Shown here one piece after another: positions 38,808-53,100 of a DNA stretch of 64,000 nucleotides. The number at the start of each line of letters is the position of its first letter. Positions within the stretch are counted from its first letter, which is position 1. The DNA comes from Luidia sarsii (lineage: Eukaryota > Echinodermata > Asteroidea > Paxillosida > Luidiidae), in the NCBI GenBank assembly GCA_949987565.1, contig OX465118.1, forward strand, positions 3,128,538-3,192,537, written 5' to 3'. The position numbers and the translations under genes are program-made. Below the pieces are notes generated by a model. The model was not told the DNA's origin. It made no database searches and saw nothing but the letters and a program-made list of their open reading frames with translations.

Positions 38808-39753
38808 GATACATTGTAGAATAAGTGAAGCTTGGGACCACCCGAGTGTTCAGTGTTTGATTTCGGGTGTAATTTGGTACATATTGGGGCTTGAAATATG
38901 GCGCTATTTGAATTTGCTGTGGAAGAATAGGGATGCTTCCCAAAATCCTCGTCGATGAAAATCGGCTTGGAGAGCAACACACGAGTTACTGCACTTTGCT
39001 CACAATCGTCTCGAACGACACCTTCCAGAGAAATATCGCCCAACCCGTCACTTTAGCCGTTGTTTTGAAATTAATCCGCCCAATGAAAGTTTAAAAAAAT
39101 ACAATACCTCTGACCCTCTATCGCCAACTTCCATCTCTTTCTTTTCAGCATCAATACGTCACCAACAATATTTGATCTGATTATCAAATCAAATTTACAA
39201 AATCCACTGTGCGACCGATAATTATCAATAAATACCGCGAACTACTTTGCGTGTGTGTGTGACGGATGGCACCCAAGCAAGTTGGCGGAAGCATGACCGT
39301 TAGTTCGGAATAGCGCCCCCAATACACAGCCTATCAAAGAAACGAGAATACTTCGTTTTGATATAACAGCGTACGTCAGTGAAAGAATACATTTCACTTT
39401 TGATCAGTCCTCTACACAAGTACATTTTCAAGGGATAATTTCCACTGAAATTGCGACACTCCCGGATTGAAAACAAAATGATTCTACGTTAATTCACTTG
39501 ATTTTTATAGTCGTTCTTGTTGGTGTTTTTGAGGGGTTGTTGCTTGTTTCTTTGGGCTTCGGTAGTCTGCCATATTTTTATACAACTTTGTTTCAATGAG
39601 GGGTCTTTGGAGGGTAATTAACCGATACATTGTAGAATAAGTGAAGCTTAAGACAACCTGGGGGTTCCGTGATTGCAACTTGCAAATACAGAATGTTGAG
39701 TTTCCTGCTTGAACGGCTTTTCTTTAATCGGGGCCTTTGGACTCTAAATAACT
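38808..39753 (+). repeat. Reference monomer with its internal parts
   Basis: A typical 946 bp copy. A 26 bp motif containing TTGTAGAATAAGTGAAGCTT is at 38808-38833 and again at 39624-39649, 130 bp before the next copy's first motif. Stem CACCCGA/TCGGGTG (38839-38845 with 38863-38869). Stem ATTTGAT/ATCAAAT (39170-39176 with 39183-39189). Stem GTGAAA/TTTCAC (39379-39384 with 39392-39397). A pyrimidine run ending in CTTTTCAG (39148) looks like a splice acceptor. A short GT run follows TTTGC near 39247. By eye, 39351-39435 varies least between copies. Confidence 0.8.
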
Positions 39754-40689
39754 GATACATTGTAGAATAAGTGAAGCTTGGGACCACCCGAGTGTTCAGT
39801 GTTTGATTTCGGGTGTAATTTGGTACATATTGGGGCTTGAAATATGGCGCTATTTGAATTTGCTGTGGAAGAATAGGGATGCTTCCCAAAATCCTCGTCG
39901 ATGAAAATCGGCTTGGAGAGCAACACACGAGTTACTGCACTTTGCTCACAATCGTCTCGAACGACACCTTCCAGAGAAATATCGCCCAACCCGTCACTTT
40001 AGCCGTTGTTTTGAAATTAATCCGCCCAATGATAGTTTAAAAAAATACAATACCTCTGACCCTCTATCGCCAACTTCCATCGCTCTCTTTTCAGCATCAA
40101 AACGTCACCAACAATATTTGATCTGATTATCAAATCAAATTTACACAATTCACTGTGCGACCGATAATTATCAATGAATACCGCGAACTACTTTGCGTTT
40201 GTGTGTGACGGATGGCACCCAAGCAAGTTGGCGGAAGCATGACCGTTAGTTCGGAATAGCGCCCCCAATACACAGACAATCAAAGAAACCAGAATACTTC
40301 GTTTTGATATAACAGCGTACGTCAGTGAAAGAATACATTTCACTTTTGATCAGTCCTCTACACAAGTACATTTTCAAGGGATAATTTCCACTGAAATTGC
40401 GACACTCCCGGATTGAAAACAAAATGATTCTACGTTAATTCACTTGATTTTTATAGTCGTTCTTGTTGGTGTTTTTGAGGGGTTGTTGCTTGTTTCTTTG
40501 GGCTTCGGTAGTCTGCCATATTTGTATACAACTTTGTTTCAATGAGGGGTCTTTGGAAGGTAATTAACCGATACATTGTAGAATAAGTGAAGCTTAAGAC
40601 AACCTGGGGGTTCCGTGATGGCAACTTGCAAATACAGAATGTTGAGTTTCCTGCTTGAACGGCTTTTCTTTAATCGGGGCATTTGGACT

Positions 40690-43600
40690 CTAAATAACTG
40701 ATACATTGTAGAATAAGTGAAGCTTGGGACCACCCGAGTGTTCAGTGTTTGATTTCGGGTGTAATTTGGTACATATTGGGGCTTGAAATATGGCGCTATT
40801 TGACTTTGCTGTGGAAGAATAGGGATGCTTCCCAAAATCCTCGTCGATGAAAATCGGCTTGGAGAGCAACATACGAGTTACTGCACTTTGCTCACAATCG
40901 TCTCGAACGACACCTTCCAGAGAAATATCGCCCAACCCGTCACTTTAGCCGTTGTTTTGAAATTAATCCGCCCAATGATAGTTTTAAAAAATACAATACC
41001 TCTGACCCTCTATCGCCAACTTCCATCGCTCTCTTTTCAGCATCAAAACGTCACCAACAATATTTGATCTGATTATCAAATCAAATTTACACAATTCACT
41101 GTGCGACCGATAATTATCAATGAATACCGCGAACTACTTTGCGTTTGTGTGTGACGGATGGCACCCAAGCAAGTTGGCGGAAGCATGACCGTTAGTTCGG
41201 AATAGCGCCCCCAATACACAGACAATCAAAGAAACCAGAATACTTCGTTTTGATATAACAGCGTACGTCAGTGAAAGAATACATTTCACTTTTGATCAGT
41301 CCTCTACACAAGTACATTTTCAAGGGATAATTTCCACTGAAATTGCGACACTCCCGGATTGAAAACAAAATGATTCTACGTTAATTCACTTGATTTTTAT
41401 AGTCGTTCTTGTTGGTGTTTTTGAGGGGTTGTTGCTTGTTTCTTTGGGCTTCGGTAGTCTGCCATATTTGTATACAACTTTGTTTCAATGAGGGGTCTTT
41501 GGAGGGTAATTAACCGATACATTGTAGAATAAGTGAAGCTTAAGACAACCTGGGGGTTCCGTGATGGCAACTTGCAAATACAGAATGTTGAGTTTCCTGC
41601 TTGAACGGCTTTTCTTTAATCGGGGCATTTGGACTCTAAATAACTGATACATTGTAGAATAAGTGAAGCTTGGGACCACCCGAGTGTTCAGTGTTTGATT
41701 TCGGGTGTAATTTGGTACATATTGGGGCTTGAAATATGGCGCTATTTGACTTTGCTGTGGAAGAATAGGGATGCTTCCCAAAATCCTCGTCGATGAAAAT
41801 CGGCTTGGAGAGCAACATACGAGTTACTGCACTTTGCTCACAATCGTCTCGAACGACACCTTCCAGAGAAATATCGCCCAACCCGTCACTTTAGCCGTTG
41901 TTTTGAGATTAATCCGCCCAATGATAGTTTTAAAAAATACAATACCTCTGACCCTCTATCGCCAACTTCCATCGCTCTCTTTTCAGCATCAAAACGTCAC
42001 CAACAATATTTGATCTGATTATCAAATCAAATTTACACAATTCACTGTGCGACCGATAATTATCAATGAATACCGCGAACTACTTTCCGTTTGTGTGTGA
42101 CGGATGGCACCCAAGCAAGTTGGCGGAAGCATGACCGTTAGTTCGGAATAGCGCCCCCAATACACAGACAATCAAAGAAACCAGAATACTTCGTTTTGAT
42201 ATAACAGCGTACGTCAGTGAAAGAATACATTTCACTTTTGATCAGTCCTCTACACAAGTACATTTTCAAGGGATAATTTCCACTGAAATTGCGACACTCC
42301 CGGATTGAAAACAAAATGATTCTACGTTAATTCACTTGATTTTTATAGTCGTTCTTGTTGGTGTTTTTGAGGGGTTGTTGCTTGTTTCTTTGGGCTTCGG
42401 TAGTCTGCCATATTTGTATACAACTTTGTTTCAATGAGGGGTCTTTGGAGGGTAATTAACCGATACATTGTAGAATAAGTGAAGCTTAAGACAACCTGGG
42501 GGTTCCGTGATGGCAACTTGCAAATACAGAATGTTGAGTTTCCTGCTTGAACGGCTTTTCTTTAATCGGGGCATTTGGACTCTAAATAACTGATACATTG
42601 TAGAATAAGTGAAGCTTGGGACCACCCGAGTGTTCAGTGTTTGATTTCGGGTGTAATTTGGTACATATTGGGGCTTGAAATATGGCGCTATTTGACTTTG
42701 CTGTGGAAGAATAGGGATGCTTCCCAAAATCCTCGTCGATGAAAATCGGCTTGGAGAGCAACATACGAGTTACTGCACTTTGCTCACAATCGTCTCGAAC
42801 GACACCTTCCAGAGAAATATCGCCCAACCCGTCACTTTAGCCGTTGTTTTGAGATTAATCCGCCCAATGATAGTTTTAAAAAATACAATACCTCTGACCC
42901 TCTATCGCCAACTTCCATCGCTCTCTTTTCAGCATCAAAACGTCACCAACAATATTTGATCTGATTATCAAATCAAATTTACACAATTCACTGTGCGACC
43001 GATAATTATCAATGAATACCGCGAACTACTTTCCGTTTGTGTGTGACGGATGGCACCCAAGCAAGTTGGCGGAAGCATGACCGTTAGTTCGGAATAGCGC
43101 CCCCAATACACAGACAATCAAAGAAACCAGAATACTTCGTTTTGATATAACAGCGTACGTCAGTGAAAGAATACATTTCACTTTTGATCAGTCCTCTACA
43201 CAAGTACATTTTCAAGGGATAATTTCCACTGAAATTGCGACACTCCCGGATTGAAAACAAAATGATTCTACGTTAATTCACTTGATTTTTATAGTCGTTC
43301 TTGTTGGTGTTTTTGAGGGGTTGTTGCTTGTTTCTTTGGGCTTCGGTAGTCTGCCATATTTGTATACAACTTTGTTTCAATGAGGGGTCTTTGGAGGGTA
43401 ATTAACCGATACATTGTAGAATAAGTGAAGCTTAAGACAACCTGGGGGTTCCGTGATGGCAACTTGCAAATACAGAATGTTGAGTTTCCTGCTTGAACGG
43501 CTTTTCTTTAATCGGGGCATTTGGACTCTAAATAACTGATACATTGTAGAATAAGTGAAGCTTGGGACCACCCGAGTGTTCAGTGTTTGATTTCGGGTGT

Positions 43601-44473
43601 AATTTGGTACATATTGGGGCTTGAAATATGGCGCTATTTGACTTTGCTGTGGAAGAATAGGGATGCTTCCCAAAATCCTCGTCGATGAAAATCGGCTTGG
43701 AGAGCAACATACGAGTTACTGCACTTTGCTCACAATCGTCTCGAACGACACCTTCCAGAGAAATATCGCCCAACCCGTCACTTTAGCCGTTGTTTTGAGA
43801 TTAATCCGCCCAATGATAGTTTTAAAAAATACAATACCTCTGACCCTCTATCGCCAACTTCCATCGCTCTCTTTTCAGCATCAAAACGTCACCAACAATA
43901 TTTGATCTGATTATCAAATCAAATTTACACAATTCACTGTGCGACCGATAATTATCAATGAATACCGCGAACTACTTTCCGTTTGTGTGTGACGGATGGC
44001 ACCCAAGCAAGTTGGCGGAAGCATGACCGTTAGTTCGGAATAGCGCCCCCAATACACAGACAATCAAAGAAACCAGAATACTTCGTTTTGATATAACAGC
44101 GTACGTCAGTGAAAGAATACATTTCACTTTTGATCAGTCCTCTACACAAGTACATTTTCAAGGGATAATTTCCACTGAAATTGCGACACTCCCGGATTGA
44201 AAACAAAATGATTCTACGTTAATTCACTTGATTTTTATAGTCGTTCTTGTTGGTGTTTTTGAGGGGTTGTTGCTTGTTTCTTTGGGCTTCGGTAGTCTGC
44301 CATATTTGTATACAACTTTGTTTCAATGAGGGGTCTTTGGAGGGTAATTAACCGATACATTGTAGAATAAGTGAAGCTTAAGACAACCTGGGGGTTCCGT
44401 GATTGCAACTTGCAAATACAGAATGTTGAGTTTCCTGCTTGAACGGCTTTTCTTTAATCGGGGCCTTTGGACT
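40690..44473 (+). repeat. Four-fold run of one monomer variant
   Basis: Monomers at 40690, 41636, 42582 and 43528 are nearly identical, all with GGGGCATTTGG, GACTTTGCTGTGG and CAACATACGAG. The last three also share TTTTGAGATTAATC. Step exactly 946. Confidence 0.9.
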
Positions 44474-47400
44474 CTAAATAACTGATACATTGTAGAATAA
44501 GTGAAGCTTGGGACCACCCGAGTGTTCAGTGTTTGATTTCGGGTGTAATTTGGTACATATTGGGGCTTGAAATATGGCGCTATTTGAATTTGCTGTGGAA
44601 GAATAGGGATGCTTCCCAAAATCCTCGTCGATGAAAATCGGCTTGGAGAGCAACACACGAGTTACTGCACTTTGCTCACAATCGTCTCGAATGACACCTT
44701 CCAGAGAAATATCGCCCAACCCGTCACTTTAGCCGTTGTTTTGAAATTAATCCGCCCAATGATAGTTTAAAAAAATACAATACCTCTGACCCTCTATCGC
44801 CAACTTCCATCGCTCTCTTTTCAGCATCAAAACGTCACCAACAATATTTGATCTGATTATCAAATCAAATTTACACAATTCACTGTGCGACCGATAATTA
44901 TCAATGAATACCGCGAACTACTTTGCGTTTGTGTGTGACGGATGGCACCCAAGCAAGTTGGCGGAAGCATGACCGTTAGTTCGGAATAGCGCCCCAATAC
45001 ACAGACAATCAAAGAAACCAGAATACTTCGTTTTGATATAACAGCGTACGTCAGTGAAAGAATACATTTCACTTTTGATCAGTCCTCTACACAAGTACAT
45101 TTTCAAGGGATAATTTCCACTGAAATTGCGACACTCCCGGATTGAAAACAAAATGATTCTACGTTAATTCACTTGATTTTTATAGTCGTTCTTGTTGGTG
45201 TTTTTGAGGGGTTGTTGCTTGTTTCTTTGGGCTTCGGTAGTCTGCCATATTTGTATACAACTTTGTTTCAATGAGGGGTCTTTGGAGGGTAATTAACCGA
45301 TACATTGTAGAATAAGTGAAGCTTAAGACAACCTGGGGGTTCCGTCATGGCAACTTGCAAATACAGAATGTTGAGTTTCCTGCTTGAACGGCTTTTCTTT
45401 AATCGGGGCATTTGGACTCTAAATAACTGATACATTGTAGAATAAGTGAAGCTTGGGACCACCCGAGTGTTCAGTGTTTGATTTCGGGTGTAATTTGGTA
45501 CATATTGGGGCTTGAAATATGGCGCTATTTGACTTTGCTGTGGAAGAATAGGGATGCTTCCCAAAATCCTCGTCGATGAAAATCGGCTTGGAGAGCAACA
45601 TACGAGTTACTGCGCTTTGCTCACAATCGTCTCGAACGACACCTTCCAGAGAAATATCGCCCAACCCGTCACTTTAGCCGTTGTTTTGAAATTAATCCGC
45701 CCAATGATAGTTTAAAAAAATACAATACCTCTGACCCTCTATCGCCAACTTCCATCTCTCTCTTTTCAGCATCAAAACGTCACCAACAATATTTGATCTG
45801 ATTATTAAATCAAATTTACACAATTCACTGTCCGACCGATAATTATCCATCAATAACGCGAACTACTTTGCGTGTGTGTGTGACGGATGGCACCCAAGCA
45901 AGTTGGCGGAAGCATGACCGTTAGTTCGGAATAGCGCCCCCAATACACAGCCTATCAAAGAAACCAGAATACTACGTTTTGATATAACAGCGTACGTCAG
46001 TGAAAGAATACATTTCACTTTTGATCAGTCCTCTACACAAGTACATTTTCAAGAGATAATTTCCACTGAAATTGCGACACTCCCGGATTGAAAACAAAAT
46101 GATTCTACGTTAATTCACTTGATTTTTATAGTCGTTCTTGTTGGTGTTTTTGAGGGGTTGTTGCTTGTTTCTTTGGGCTTCGGTAGTCTGCCATATTTGT
46201 ATACAACTTTGTTTCAATGAGGGGTCTTTGGAGGGTAATTAACCGATACATTGTAGAATAAGTGAAGCTTAAGACAACCTGGGGGTTCCGTGATTGCAAC
46301 TTGCAAATACAGAATGTTGAGTTTCCTGCTTGAGCGGCTTTTCTTTAATCGGGGCCTTTGGACTCTAAATAACTGATACATATTAGAATAAGTGAAGCTT
46401 GGGACACCCGAGTGTTCAGTGTTTGATTTCGGGTGTAATTTGGTACATATTGGGGCTTGAAATATGGCGCTATTTGACTTTGCTGTGGAAGAATAGGGAT
46501 GCTTCCCAAAATCCTCGTCGATGAAAATCGGCTTGGAGAGCAACACACGAGTTACTGCACTTTGCTCACAATCGTCTCGAACGACACCTTCCAGAGAAAT
46601 ATCGCCCAACCCGTCACTTTAGCCGTTGTTTTGAATCTAATCCGCCCAATGATAGTTTAAAAAAATACAATACCTCTGAGCTCTGACCCTCTATCGCCAA
46701 CTTCCATCTCTCTCTTTTCAGCATCAATACGTCACCAACAATATTTGATCTGATTATCAAATCAAATTTACACAATTCACTGTGCGACCGATAATTATCC
46801 ATGAATAAAGCGAACTACTTTGCGTGTGTGTGTGACGGATGGCACCCAAGCAAAATGGCGGAAGCATGACCGTTAGTTCGGAATAGCGCCCCCAATACAC
46901 AGACTATCAAAGAAACCAGAATACTTCGTTTTGATATAACAGCGTACGTCAGTGAAAGAATACATTTCACTTTTGATCAGTCCTCTACACAAGTACATTT
47001 TCAAGGGATAATTTCCACTGAGATTGCGACACTCCCGGATTGAAAACAAAATGATTCTACGTTAATTCATTTGATTTTTATAGTCGTTCTTGTTGGTGTT
47101 TTTGAGGGGTTGTTGCTTGTTTCTTTGGGCTTCGGTAGTCTGCCATATTTTTATACAACTTTGTTTCAATATGAGGTCTTTGGAGGGTAATTAACCGATA
47201 CATTGTAGAATAAGTGAAGCTTAAGACAACCTGGGGGTTCCGTGATTGCAACTTGCAAATACAGAATGTTGAGTTTCCTGCTTGAGCGGCTTTTCTTTAA
47301 TCGGGGCCTTTGGACTCTAAATAACTGATACATTGTAGAATAAGTGAAGCTTGGGACCACCCGAGTGTTCAGTGTTTGATTTCGGGTGTAATTTGGTACA

Positions 47401-50152
47401 TATTGGGGCTTGAAATATGGCGCTATTTGAATTTGCTGTGGAAGAATAGGGATGCTTCCCAAAATCCTCGTCGATGAAAATCGGCTTGGAGAGCAACACA
47501 CGAGTTACTGCACTTTGCTCACAATCGTCTCGAACGACACCTTCCAGAGAAATATCGCCCAACCCGTCACTTTAGCCGTTGTTTTGAAATTAATCCGCCC
47601 AATGATAGTTTAAAAAATACAATACCTCTGACCCTCTATCGCCAACTTCCATCGCTCTCTTTTCAGCATCAAAACGTCACCAACAATATTTGATCTGATT
47701 ATCAAATCAAATTTACACAATTCACTGTGCGACCGATAATTATCAATGAATACCGCGAACTACTTTGCGTTTGTGTGTGACGGATGGCACCCAAGCAAGT
47801 TGGCGGAAGCATGACCGTTAGTTCGGAATAGCGCCCCCAATACACAGACAATCAAAGAAACCAGAATACTTCGTTTTGATATAACAGCGTACGTCAGTGA
47901 AAGAATACATTTCACTTTTGATCAGTCCTCTACACAAGTACATTTTCAAGGGATAATTTCCACTGAAATTGCGACACTCCCGGATTGAAAACAAAATGAT
48001 TCTACGTTAATTCACTTGATTTTTATAGTCGTTCTTGTTGGTGTTTTTGAGGGGTTGTTGCTTGTTTCTTTGGGCTTCGGTAGTCTGCCATATTTGTATA
48101 CAACTTTGTTTCAATGAGGGGTCGTTGGAGGGTAATTAACCGATACATTGTAGAATAAGTGAAGCTTAAGACAACCTGGGGGTTCCGTCATGGCAACTTG
48201 CAAATACAGAATGTTGAGTTTCCTGCTTGAACGGCTTTTCTTTAATCGGGGCCTTTGGACTCTAAATAACTGATACATTGTAGAATAAGTGAAGCTTGGG
48301 ACCACCCGATTGTTCAGTGTTTGATTTCGGGTGTAATTTGGTACATATTGGGGCTTGAAATATGGCGCTATTTGACTTTGCTGTGGAAGAATAGGGATGC
48401 TTCCCAAAATCCTCGTCGATGAAAATCGGCTTGGAGAGCAACAAACGAGTTACTGCGCTTTGCTCACAATCGTCTCGAACGACACCTTCCAGAGAAATAT
48501 CGCCCAACCCGTCACTTTAGCCGTTGTTTTGAAATTATTCCGCCCAATGATAGTTTTAAAAAATACAATACCTCTGACCCTCTATCGCCAACTTCCATCT
48601 CTCTCTTTTCAGCATCAATACGTCACCAACAATATTTGATCTGATTATCAAATCAAATTTACACAATTCACTGTGCGACCGATAATTATCCATCAATAAC
48701 GCGAACTACTTTGCGTGTGTGTGTGACGGATGGCACCCAAGCAAGTTGGCGGAAGCATGACCGTTAGTTCGGAATAGCGCCCCCAATACACAGCCTATCA
48801 AAGAAACCAGAATACTACGTTTTGATATAACAGCGTACGTCAGTGAAAGAATACATTTCACTTTTGATCAGTCCTCTACACAAGTACATTTTCAAGAGAT
48901 AATTTCCACTGAAATTGCGACACTCCCGGATTGAAAACAAAATGATTCTACGTTAATTCACTTGATTTTTATAGTCGTTCTTGTTGGTGTTTTTGAGGGG
49001 TTGTTGCTTGTTTCTTTGGGCTTCGGTAGTCTGCCATATTTTTATACAACTTTGTTTCAATGAGAGGTCTTTGGAGGGTAATTAACCGATACATTGTAGA
49101 ATAAGTGAAGCTTAAGACAACCTGGGGGTTCCGTGATTGCAACTTGCAAATACAGAATGTTGAGTTTCCTGCTTGAGCGGCTTTTCTTTAATCGGGGCCT
49201 TTGGACTCTAAATAACTGATACATTGTAGAATAAGTGAAGCTTGGGACCACCCGAGTGTTCAGTGTTTGATTTCGGGTGTAATTTGGTACATATTGGGGC
49301 TTGAAATATGGCGCTATTTGAATTTGCTGTGGAAGAATAGGGATGCTTCCCAAAATCCTCGTCGATGAAAATCGGCTTGGAGAGCAACACACGAGTTACT
49401 GCACTTTGCTCACAATCGTCTCGAACGACACCTTCCAGAGAAATATCGCCCAACCCGTCACTTTAGCCGTTGTTTTGAAATTAATCCGCCCAATGATAGT
49501 TTAAAAAATACAATACCTCTGACCCTCTATCGCCAACTTCCATCGCTCTCTTTTCAGCATCAAAACGTCACCAACAATATTTGATCTGATTATCAAATCA
49601 AATTTACACAATTCACTGTGCGACCGATAATTATCAATGAATACCGCGAACTACTTTGCGTTTGTGTGTGACGGATGGCACCCAAGCAAGTTGGCGGAAG
49701 CATGACCGTTAGTTCGGAATAGCGCCCCCAATACACAGACAATCAAAGAAACCAGAATACTTCGTTTTGATATAACAGCGTACGTCAGTGAAAGAATACA
49801 TTTCACTTTTGATCAGTCCTCTACACAAGTACATTTTCAAGGGATAATTTCCACTGAAATTGCGACACTCCCGGATTGAAAACAAAATGATTCTACGTTA
49901 ATTCACTTGATTTTTATAGTCGTTCTTGTTGGTGTTTTTGAGGGGTTGTTGCTTGTTTCTTTGGGCTTCGGTAGTCTGCCATATTTGTATACAACTTTGT
50001 TTCAATGAGGGGTCTTTGGAGGGTAATTAACCGATACATTGTAGAATAAGTGAAGCTTAAGACAACCTGGGGGTTCCGTCATGGCAACTTGCAAATACAG
50101 AATGTTGAGTTTCCTGCTTGAACGGCTTTTCTTTAATCGGGGCCTTTGGACT

Positions 50153-53100
50153 CTAAATAACTGATACATTGTAGAATAAGTGAAGCTTGGGACCACCCGA
50201 TTGTTCAGTGTTTGATTTCGGGTGTAATTTGGTACATATTGGGGCTTGAAATATGGCGCTATTTGACTTTGCTGTGGAAGAATAGGGATGCTTCCCAAAA
50301 TCCTCGTCGATGAAAATCGGCTTTGAGAGCAACAAACGAGTTACTGCGCTTTGCTCACAATCGTCTCGAACGACACCTTCCAGAGAAATATCGCCCAACC
50401 CGTCACTTTAGCCGTTGTTTTGAAATTATTCCGCCCAATGATAGTTTTAAAAAATACAATACCTCTGACCCTCTATCGCCAACTTCCATCTCTCTCTTTT
50501 CAGCATCAATACGTCACCAACAATATTTGATCTGATTATCAAATCAAATTTACACAATTCACTGTGCGACCGATAATTATCCATCAATAACGCGAACTAC
50601 TTTGCGTGTGTGTGTGACGGATGGCACCCAAGCAAGTTGGCGGAAGCATGACCGTTAGTTCGGAATAGCGCCCCCAATACACAGCCTATCAAAGAAACCA
50701 GAATACTACGTTTTGATATAACAGCGTACGTCAGTGAAAGAATACATTTCACTTTTGATCAGTCCTCTACACAAGTACATTTTCAAGAGATAATTTCCAC
50801 TGAAATTGCGACACTCCCGGATTGAAAACAAAATGATTCTACGTTAATTCACTTGATTTTTATAGTCGTTCTTGTTGGTGTTTTTGAGGGGTTGTTGCTT
50901 GTTTCTTTGGTCTTCGGTAGTCTGCCATATTTGTATACAACTTTGTTTCAATGAGGGGTCTTTGGAGGGTAATTAACCGATACATTGTAGAATAAGTGAA
51001 GCTTAAGACAACCTGGGGGTTCCGTGATTGCAACTTGCAAATACAGAATGTTGAGTTTCCTGCTTGAGCGGCTTTTCTTTAATCGGGGCCTTTGGACTCT
51101 AAATAACTGATACATTGTAGAATAAGTGAAGCTTGGGACACCCGAGTGTTCAGTGTTTGATTTCGGGTGTAATTTGGTACATATTGGGGCTTGAAATATG
51201 GCGCTATTTGACTTTGCTGTGGAAGAATAGGGATGCTTCCCAAAATCCTCGTCGATGAAAATCGGCTTGGAGAGCAACACACGAGTTACTGCACTTTGCT
51301 CACAATCGTCTCGAACGACACCTTCCAGAGAAATATCGCCCAACCCGTCACTTTAGCCGTTGTTTTGAATCTAATCCGCCCAATGATAGTTTAAAAAAAT
51401 ACAATACCTCTGAGCTCTGACCCTCTATCGCCAACTTCCATCTCTCTCTTTTCAGCATCAATACGTCACCAACAATATTTGATCTGATTATCATATCAAA
51501 TTTACACAATTCACTGTGCGACCGATAATTATCCATAAATAAAGCGAACTACTTTGCGTGTGTGTGTGACGGATGGCACCCAAGCAAAATGGCGGAAGCA
51601 TGACCGTTAGTTCGGAATAGCGCCCCCAATACACAGACTATCAAAGAAACCAGAATACTTCGTTTTGATATAACAGCGTACGTCAGTGAAAGAATACATT
51701 TCACTTTTGATCAGTCCTCTACACAAGTACATTTTCAAGGGATAATTTCCACTGAAATTGCGACACTCCCGGATTGAAAACAAAATGATTCTACGTTAAT
51801 TCATTTGATTTTTATAGTCGTTCTTGTTGGTGTTTTTGAGGGGTTGTTGCTTGTTTCTTTGGGCTTCGGTAGTCTGCCATATTTTTATACAACTTTGTTT
51901 CAATGAGGGGTCTTTGGAGGGTAATTAACCGATACATTGTAGAATAAGTGAAGCTTAAGACAACCTGGGGGTTCCGTGATTGCAACTTGCAAATACAGAA
52001 TGTTGAGTTTCCTGCTTGAGCGGCTTTTCTTTAATCGGGGCCTTTGGACTCTAAATAACTGATACATTGTAGAATAAGTGAAGCTTGGGACCACCCGAGT
52101 GTTCAGTGTTTGATTTCGGGTGTAATTTGGTACATATTGGGGCTTGAAATATGGCGCTATTTGAATTTGCTGTGGAAGAATAGGGATGCTTCCCAAAATC
52201 CTCGTCGATGAAAATCGGCTTGGAGAGCAACACACGAGTTACTGCACTTTGCTCACAATCGTCTCGAACGACACCTTCCAGAGAAATATCGCCCAACCCG
52301 TCACTTTAGCCGTTGATTTGAAATTAATCCGCCCAATAAAAGTTTAAAAAAATACAATACCTCTGACCCTCTATCGCCAACTTCCATCTCTTTCTTTTCA
52401 GCATCAATACGTCACCAACAATATTTGATCTGATTATCAAATCAAATTTACAAAATCCACTGTGCGACCGATAATTATCAATAAATACCGCGAACTACTT
52501 TGCGTGTGTGTGTGACGGATGGCACCCAAGCAAGTTGGCGGAAGCATGACCGTTAGTTCGGAATAGCGCCCCCAATACACAGCCTATCAAAGAAACCAGA
52601 ATACTTCGTTTTGATATAACAGCGTACGTCAGTGAAAGAATACATTTCACTTTTGATCAGTCCTCTACACAAGTACATTTTCAAGGGATAATTTCCACTG
52701 AAATTGCGACACTCCCGGATTGAAAACAAAATGATTCTACGTTAATTCACTTGATTTTTATAGTCGTTCTTGTTGGTGTTTTTGAGGGGTTGTTGCTTGT
52801 TTCTTTGGGCTTCGGTAGTCTGCCATATTTGTATACAACTTTGTTTCAATGAGGGGTCTTTGGAGGGTAATTAACCGATACATTGTAGAATAAGTGAAGC
52901 TTAAGACAACCTGGGGGTTCCGTCATGGCAACTTGCAAATACAGAATGTTGAGTTTCCTGCTTGAACGGCTTTTCTTTAATCGGGGCCTTTGGACTCTAA
53001 ATAACTGATACATTGTAGAATAAGTGAAGCTTGGGACCACCCGATTGTTCAGTGTTTGATTTCGGGTGTAATTTGGTACATATTGGGGCTTGAAATATGG

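Noticed and set aside
39461..39477. CENP-B box-like sequence (CTCCCGGATTGAAAAC)
   Set aside because: Only the CCCG and one T match the consensus; the CGAA half is absent.
39573..39582. TATA box on the minus strand of each monomer
   Set aside because: Many copies have CATATTTGTATAC instead of CATATTTTTATAC, so the TATAAAAA string is not maintained.
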